This document shows, one piece after another, positions 58,420 through 64,000 of a stretch of DNA of 64,000 nucleotides (its first letter is position 1; each line of letters opens with the position of its first letter). This DNA comes from Gossypium raimondii (taxonomy: Eukaryota; Streptophyta; Magnoliopsida; Malvales; Malvaceae), in NCBI RefSeq assembly GCF_025698545.1, contig NC_068570.1, positions 53,959,924-54,023,923 of the forward strand, given 5' to 3'. The position numbers and the translations under genes were made by a program. The notes below the pieces were generated by a model. The model was not told the origin of the DNA. It did no database searches and was given only the letters and a program-made list of their open reading frames with translations.

Positions 58420-59647
58420 ATGGCTACAACATTATCTTGTTGCTTCACATTGGCCGTTTTCATGGCCATTCTAATGGCAAGTCCTAGTTTGAGTTTGGCT
58501 AATATGAATGTAATCGATAAATGTTGGAGAGGGAACCCTCTTTGGCGAAGTCAACGACAACAATTGGCCAAATGCTCTGTCGGTTTTGCTGGCAAAATGA
58601 TCAACAACATTGGTAAAGACGTCGTGAAATACAAGGTTACAGATCCTTCTGACGACCCTTTGAGTCCTAAATCAGGGACCCTTCGTTATGGAACCACAAT
58701 GATCAAAGGAAAAGTATGGATCACATTCAAAAATAGCATGACCATCACACTCCAAAGACCACTTCTTTTAAGCAGCTTCACTACCATCGACGGTCGTGGC
58801 GTCGATGTCCACATAACTGGCGCTGGCTGCTTGCTGGTGTACCAAGCGACCGATATAATCATCCATGGGCTTCGCATCCACCATTGCAAGGCCCAACCAC
58901 CTAGCACTGTGATGGGTCCAAATGCGAAGGTGATCCCTTTAGGCCAAATGGATGGAGACGCTATAAGATTGGTCACCGCAAGAAAAGTGTGGATTGATCA
59001 TAACACATTGTATGAGTGCCAAGATGGCCTCCTCGATGTCACTCGCGGTTCCACCAACATCACCGTGTCGAACAACTGGTTTAGGAACCAAGACAAAGTT
59101 ATGCTCCTCGGACATGACGATGGTCATTTGAGAGACAAAAACATAAAGGTCACTGTCATTTTCAACCATTTTGGACCTAACTGCAACCAAAGAATGCCAA
59201 GGTAAATAATAATTATGGATTGGTGAGCTCCATGTTTTTTAATTCATATTTACATGAATTATCTGAAGTTTTTATATATTAAATTATATTGCAGAGTTCG
59301 CCATGGATATGCACACGTAGCGAACAATTTCTACCAAGGGTGGGAACAATATGCCATTGGTGGTAGCATGAGCCCTAGCATCAAGAGTGAAGCCAATTTT
59401 TTCATCGCTCCTAATGATGTTGGGAACAAAGAGGTAACATGGAGAAAAGAGAGAAAGGTTTATGGAAATTTTATTCAAGCGGGATGTATTTAAAAATGGA
59501 GCATCTTTTAGTAAGCAAACATGTGTAGGTGGAGCTAAGCCTAACTATAACCAAGAACAAAATTTTAAAGTTGTCGATGCTGGATCTGTTAAGGAATTGA
59601 CAAGTGAATCTGGTGTTTTACGATGCTCCAGAAGTTTAATATGTTGA
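58420..59647 (+). pseudogene. Pectate lyase (family PL1), copy 1, frame-damaged last exon
   Basis: Exon 1 58420-59201, exon 2 from 59295 (GTAAAT donor, TTGCAG acceptor). A signal peptide (MATTLSCCFTLAVFMAILMA...) directs export to the cell wall. The PL1 core follows: DGRGVDVHITG, WIDHNTLYECQDGLLDVTRG (calcium-site Asp residues), QDKVMLLGHDDGH and the catalytic-Arg stretch RMPRVRHGY, spanning the intron. The enzyme would cleave pectate by beta-elimination; close relatives are pollen or fibre lyases. In exon 2, compared with copy 2, there is one extra base at about 59,445-59,456, so the frame ends early after EVTWRKERKVYGNFIQAGCI. The lost tail resumes in another frame to a stop at 59,647 (VGGAKPNYNQEQNF...LIC). 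The core is otherwise complete. It may be a recent pseudogene or a truncated but folded protein. Confidence 0.85.
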
Positions 59648-60085
59648 AAGTAATTTGTGTTGGCTTCTCAAAGAGTAGGACTCGAGTTGTGACGTTAACA
59701 TCCTTCCCACTAAATTGTAAAGTAAATGCTAATGCTTTACTTATATTTTGTTTGATGTAAAAAAAGGGTGATTATTTGTACAAGAGAAAGGGGATATTAT
59801 TATCATATTGATATTTATATATGTGTCTGTTTTATTTTGTAAATAATAAATGAATCTCCATCTTTTTTGACTTTATAGAAATCCACAAAGAAGTCCTCTT
59901 ATTTTAATTTTTTAAAATTCAATTATTGTGCTTTATGTAAATTCATAACTTATTTTGAAATCAACCATTCACATTTATATTTATCACTAATTTTTTGATT
60001 ATTGGGTTTAGCAAGATTTTGGCATCACATTGGTTCTCCATTTGGAATTATGGGCGGTGTTTGATGGATTGGAAGTGGTTTGGAG
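59648..60085. other. 3' flank of pectate-lyase copy 1
   Basis: Contains possible polyadenylation signals (aataataaatgaatc at about 59,843) and AT-rich spacer. The left part is duplicated after copy 2. Confidence 0.4.
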
Positions 60086-60685
60086 GAGAGTTGTACATGG
60101 CTGGGACTAACAAAACTTTAGGGTCGGGTTGGATCCCTAAAAAGTAGCTTAGATTTTTTGTCCAAGTTTGATCTGGATAAAAATGTTAAAACTCAAGCTT
60201 GGTCTGGTTTGACCCATATTATTTTTTTAATTTTATTTTTATATAAAAAATTTAAAAATATAATACACCAAATACATTAAAAATATTAAAATAAAAGTTT
60301 TCTAACAAATTGAAAATGAGTTAAAAAAAAGTTTTTATATTTAAACAATACTAAGATAAGTGCAACTTAACAAGCAAATGACTCTAAAATAGTAGCAAAA
60401 TTAACAATAAAACAAGTGTTATACAATATCCAAACGTTAACAACAAAATAGTAGTAACATAGTAGTGAAATGGTAGCAAAATAGTGGGAAAACAACGAAG
60501 AAAGCGTGGAAAACAGCAAGGCTTTTTTTTGAAAATTTGGGTTGGGTTGGGTCGGGCCAAAACCTTACCCGAGGCCTATCTCATTTTTAAAGCGGGTCTT
60601 TTTTTTGCCTAAGCCCGTTTTGAACCAATTTTTGCACAAACCCTCTCATTTTTGGGTTGGCCCAACCCGACCATGAACAACTCTA
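60086..60685 (-). mobile_element. hAT-type foldback element, copy C (600 bp)
   Basis: Terminal inverted repeats are GAGAGTTGTACATGG on the left and, read inward, TAGAGTTGTTCATGG on the right. The flanks 60078-60085 (GTTTGGAG) and 60686-60693 (ATTTGGAG) match at 7 of 8, a hAT-type duplication. The interior on the minus strand matches copies A (35,458) and B (38,246). It is the best-preserved of the three and defines the family ends. No coding capacity. Confidence 0.75.
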
Positions 60686-61832
60686 ATTTGGAGTAAAGTC
60701 GTAATTCTAGAGTGATAGTAGCGGTATTTGCTCAAGTGGAGGACATGTTTGTTCATTGGTATGGCGTGTTAATATGTAGTTATAGCCACAACCAATGGCA
60801 AATTCAAATTTTTTAACAAGTTGGAAATTTAATTATAATTTTCATAGATCCAAAATATAAGTTTATTATGCATTAATTTATAATTTCATTGTTTCTAAAG
60901 TGATTAAATAACTTTTTTCATTTTAGGGAGGTTAAAGTGGAATTTTATTATATATTAATTTATATATATTTTTATTTATAAGAGGATTGTTTTACAAAAT
61001 TTTCATTCTTTTAAGGTTAAAGTACAATTTCACTAAAAATATTAATTTATAATTTCTCGATTTATAAAGAGGCTAAATTGAAAATTTTCAAATATTGGGC
61101 CCAAATCCTCTACCTATCCCGACAAATTTGCCTTTGGTTACAATGGCAATGGGAGGTTAAGCTTGAGCCGGTACCAAGTGAAATCTATATTAAGTCCAAA
61201 ATTGATCATGCAACCATAACATTAATCTCACCGCCACTACTATTTCTTAATTTATATTAAATTAGCAATTTAGACACTCACAATATATAATTTAATTAAT
61301 TTGGACACTCTTGTTAAAATTGTGAACATAAAACCAAGCTAGATTTTTTATGCGGAGATTTTAAATATTATTACATTTTACAAAATTTACCATCAATATA
61401 TTCATTTAATCATACCACCTTGAAATTATTATGAACTTAATCATACACTCGAATAAATATATTTGATAGTTAGTAAATTTGGATAGAAAATACAAATAAT
61501 TGTAATAATTAAATTTTAAGTTAAGAAGTATCAAAATGTTATTTTTAATGAAACTAACTCTCAAACTTGACCACATATATTTTTACCTTGAGTAATGAAA
61601 TAACCCTAAGCACACTCTTTTCTTTGTGAGTACAAAGCAAAGAACATTTTATAAAAAAATCAATTTTGCTATTACTCCATATACTATGCTTAAATTATAA
61701 ATTTAGTTATTATATTTTAATTAAGTCAATTTAAATTTTGAAACTTTTGACACAGACAGTAACATTTAAATCCATTAGGCTTGTTATAAAAAAAATCCAT
61801 TAGGCCTAATTTTGTTATTGGTCTCATGATAT
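60686..61832. other. AT-rich spacer between the pectate-lyase copies
   Basis: No gene was seen. Stretches such as 'aatttgggga'-type and 'ttaaagtacaatttcacta' filler are worn non-coding repeats at most. Confidence 0.35.
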
Positions 61833-62280
61833 ATGTAAGTTATAGGTTTAATCTATACTTTTGAAAATTTAAATTTCAATTCTAATTGAAACGATAGTTG
61901 TTAAATCTATTTGTGACATGTTTATGGGTATTATGTGAAAATAACAAATTGACATGATATTATACTTGTGATAATCTATTTGTCACATACAATTTTAGAA
62001 ATAGCAAAATATAACTTAATGAATGTAATGTCTACCATTTGGTTCGTGATTTATGTAAGTTATAGGTTTAATCTATACTTTTGAATATCTAAATTTCAAT
62101 CCCGATTCAAAGGGTAGTCATTAAATCCATTTGTGACATGTTTACAGTATTGTGTGAAAATAATAAATTGACATGACATTATACTTGTGATAATCTATTT
62201 GTCACATACAATTTTAGAAATAGCAAAATATAACTTAATAATAAATGTATCGTTTACCATTTGGTTCGTGATTGAAATTT
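61833..62280 (+). repeat. 220-base tandem direct repeat upstream of pectate-lyase copy 2
   Basis: Two units, about 61,833-62,052 and 62,053-62,280, each starting 'atgtaagttataggttta' and running through 'gtgacatgttta' and 'atttgtcacatac'. Copy 1 has a single corresponding unit at about 57,870-58,085. Confidence 0.8.
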
Positions 62281-62597
62281 AAAATTCTAAAACCACATGA
62301 ATTAATTGACCAAATTAGAATACCTGGGATTAAATATGCAACTTATGCATAGTACAATAACCACTAGTAAAATTCACCAAAATAAACAAATGAACAATTT
62401 TTGTCTCAACAAAAAACAAGTTAGTTGCTAACAAAGTAGCCCAAACTATTTGCATTCAATAAAAACAACAATAACATTCACCTTGTAACATTATGAACAC
62501 ATTTTTTAACTCTCAAATTTGGTAATTTTTTTGCAATATAAATCCATCAATAATCTCTCATTATTCTTCCATCTTCCACTCAAAAAGCGAGTACAAA

Positions 62598-63821
62598 ATG
62601 GCAACAACATTATCATGTTGCTTCACATTAGCCCTTTTCATGGTCATTCTAATGGCAAGTCCGAGTTCGAGTTTGGCTAATATGAATGTAATTGATAAAT
62701 GTTGGAGACGGAACCCTCTTTGGCGAAGTCAACGACAACAATTAGCCAAATGCTCCGTCGGTTTTGTCGGTAAAATGATCAACAACATTGGTAAAGACGT
62801 CGTGAAATACAAGGTTATTGATCCTTCCGACGACCCTTTGAGTCCTAAATCAGGGACCCTTCGTTATGGAACAACAATGATCAAAGGAAAAGTATGGATC
62901 ACATTCAAAAATAGCATGACCATCACACTCCAAAGACCACTTCTTTTAAGCAGCTTCACTGCCATTGACGGTCGTGGCGTCGATGTCCACATAACTGGCG
63001 CTGGATGTCTATTGGTGTACCAAGCGACCGATATAATCATCCATGGGCTTCACATCCACCATTGCAAGGCCCAACCACCTAGCACTGTGATGGGTCCAAA
63101 CGCGAAGGTGATCCCTTTAGGCCAAATGGATGGAGACGCTATAAGATTGGTCACCACAAGAAAAGTGTGGATCGATCATAACACATTGCATGAGTGCCAG
63201 GACGGCCTCCTCGATGTCACTCGCGGTTCCACCAACATCACCGTATCGAACAACTGGTTCAGGAACCAAGACAAAGCTATGCTCCTCGGACACGACGATG
63301 GTCATTTGAGAGACAAAAACATGAAGGTCACTGTCATTTTCAACCATTTCGGACCTAACTGCAACCAAAGAATGCCAAGGTAAATAATAATTATGGATCG
63401 GTGAGCTCCATGTTTTTTAATGCATATTTACATGAATTATCTGCAGTTTTTATATATTAAATTATATTGCAGAGTTCGCCATGGATATGCATACGTAGCG
63501 AACAATTTCTACCAAGGGTGGGAACAATATGCCATCGGTGGTAGCATGAGCCCTAGCATCAAGAGTGAGGCCAATTTTTTCGTTGCTCCGAATGATGTTG
63601 GGAACAAAGAGGTTACATGGAGAAAAGGAGAAAGGTTTATGGAAATTTTATTCAGAGGGGATGTATTTAAAATGGAGCATCTTTCAATAAGCAAACATGT
63701 GTAGGTGGAGCTAAGCCTAACTATAACCAAGAACAAAATTTTAAGGTTGTCGATCTTTGGATCATTAAGAAATTGACAAGTGAATCGGTGTTTTACGATG
63801 CTCCGAAGTTTAATATGTTGA
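62598..63821 (+). pseudogene. Pectate lyase (family PL1), copy 2, frame-damaged last exon
   Basis: Exon 1 62598-63379, exon 2 from 63473. Exon 1 is intact and about 95% identical in protein to copy 1, with the same signal peptide, calcium-site region (DGLLDVTRG) and RMPRVRHGY arginines. Exon 2 keeps the frame where copy 1 loses it (EVTWRKGERFMEILFRGDVF), but lacks one A of an A-run at about 63,670 and so ends at FKMEHLSISKHV. Further right, two single-base losses against copy 1 lie near 63,785 and 63,803. The homologous stop would be at 63,819-63,821. It therefore has more damage than copy 1 and is probably a pseudogene, although the conserved catalytic region is whole. The TATA-like aatataaat sits upstream near 62,536. 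Confidence 0.82.
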
Positions 63822-64000
63822 AAGTCATTTGTGTTGGCATCTCAAAGTGTAGGACTCGAGTTGTGGCGTTAACACCCTCCCACTAAACTGTAACATAAAT
63901 ACTAAAGCTTTGCTTATATTTTGTTTGATGTAAAAGCAGGGTGAATATTTGTACAAGAGAAAGGGATATTATTATCATATTGATATTCATATATGTGTGT
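63822..64000. other. 3' flank of pectate-lyase copy 2, cut by window end
   Basis: Matches the 3' flank of copy 1 up to the last base of the window, so the duplication continues beyond it. Confidence 0.6.

Larger units (their letters stand above)
57870..64000 (+). repeat. Tandem duplication carrying two pectate-lyase copies
   Basis: About 57,870-59,830 is repeated at about 62,053-64,000, with the start codons 4,178 bases apart. Upstream, exon 1, intron, exon 2 and 3' flank all match, and the right copy runs off the window. The proteins encoded by exon 1 differ at about 12 of 260 positions. The spacer between the copies (about 59,850-61,830) contains the hAT-type element at 60,086-60,685. Confidence 0.85.

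Noticed and set aside
59434-59479. A 46-base intron in pectate-lyase copy 1 (GTAACA...TTCAAG) that would rejoin the two frames
   Set aside because: It is shorter than plant introns are known to be, removes conserved residues, and has no equivalent in copy 2. A one-base frame error explains the data better.
1-64000. CRISPR arrays, rRNA genes, bacterial or organelle insertions
   Set aside because: I looked for regular short repeats with unique spacers, rRNA-like blocks and organelle gene motifs and recognised none; the only RNA gene found is the tRNA-Ala.

Overview
This is a plant nuclear window, from a eudicot. The genes are host genes with short AT-rich introns, the spacers are AT-rich, and there are many small foldback transposons. 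The clathrin, Alfin-like, CCCH-finger, Em/LEA and RLCK proteins are all clearly eudicot-type. The combination of a MULE with an aspartate-rich N-terminal region, 'plant mobile domain' relics and GC-rich hAT foldbacks recalls cotton (Gossypium, Malvaceae). That assignment is inference from memory, not a search result.

Left third (1-16,000). An intronless ATL-type RING-H2 ubiquitin ligase lies at 11-499. A two-exon ribosomal protein eL41 gene encoding only 25 residues lies at 2,086-2,273 and has a textbook ribosomal promoter. A complete clathrin heavy chain gene occupies 5,367-15,822 on the minus strand: 30 exons whose lengths and phases add up to 1,707 residues.

Mobile block (16,870-25,300). 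There is a small hAT-type element at 16,874-17,153. A GC-rich hAT-type element (17,599-23,966, 8-bp target duplication) was split by a 5.8-kb Mutator-like element (17,891-23,686, exact 9-bp target duplication) carrying a decayed transposase. A third hAT-type element lies at 24,267-24,476.

Middle (27,100-35,000). This stretch holds an Em/group-1 LEA gene with seed-type promoter motifs, a tRNA-Ala(AGC), a membrane-anchored receptor-like cytoplasmic kinase and an ankyrin plus tandem-CCCH zinc-finger gene. The first intron of the kinase is filled by a minisatellite that appears to have amplified the exon-1 splice donor.

Right half (35,000-64,000). It is mostly AT-rich spacer with foldback elements, plant-mobile-domain relics, two Ty1-copia fossils and an LTR-like relic. 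Among these sit an Alfin-like PHD histone reader (52,730-54,769, minus) and two tandem pectate-lyase copies (58,420 and 62,598), both with damaged last exons. The second copy's duplication runs off the window end.

The host genes are functionally unrelated (vesicle coat, ribosome, ubiquitination, signalling, chromatin, seed desiccation, cell wall), as expected for a plant chromosome arm. I saw no operon-like grouping, rRNA or CRISPR array. The most distinctive structures are the nested transposon pair, the splice-donor minisatellite in the kinase intron, and the pectate-lyase pair with different breaks.
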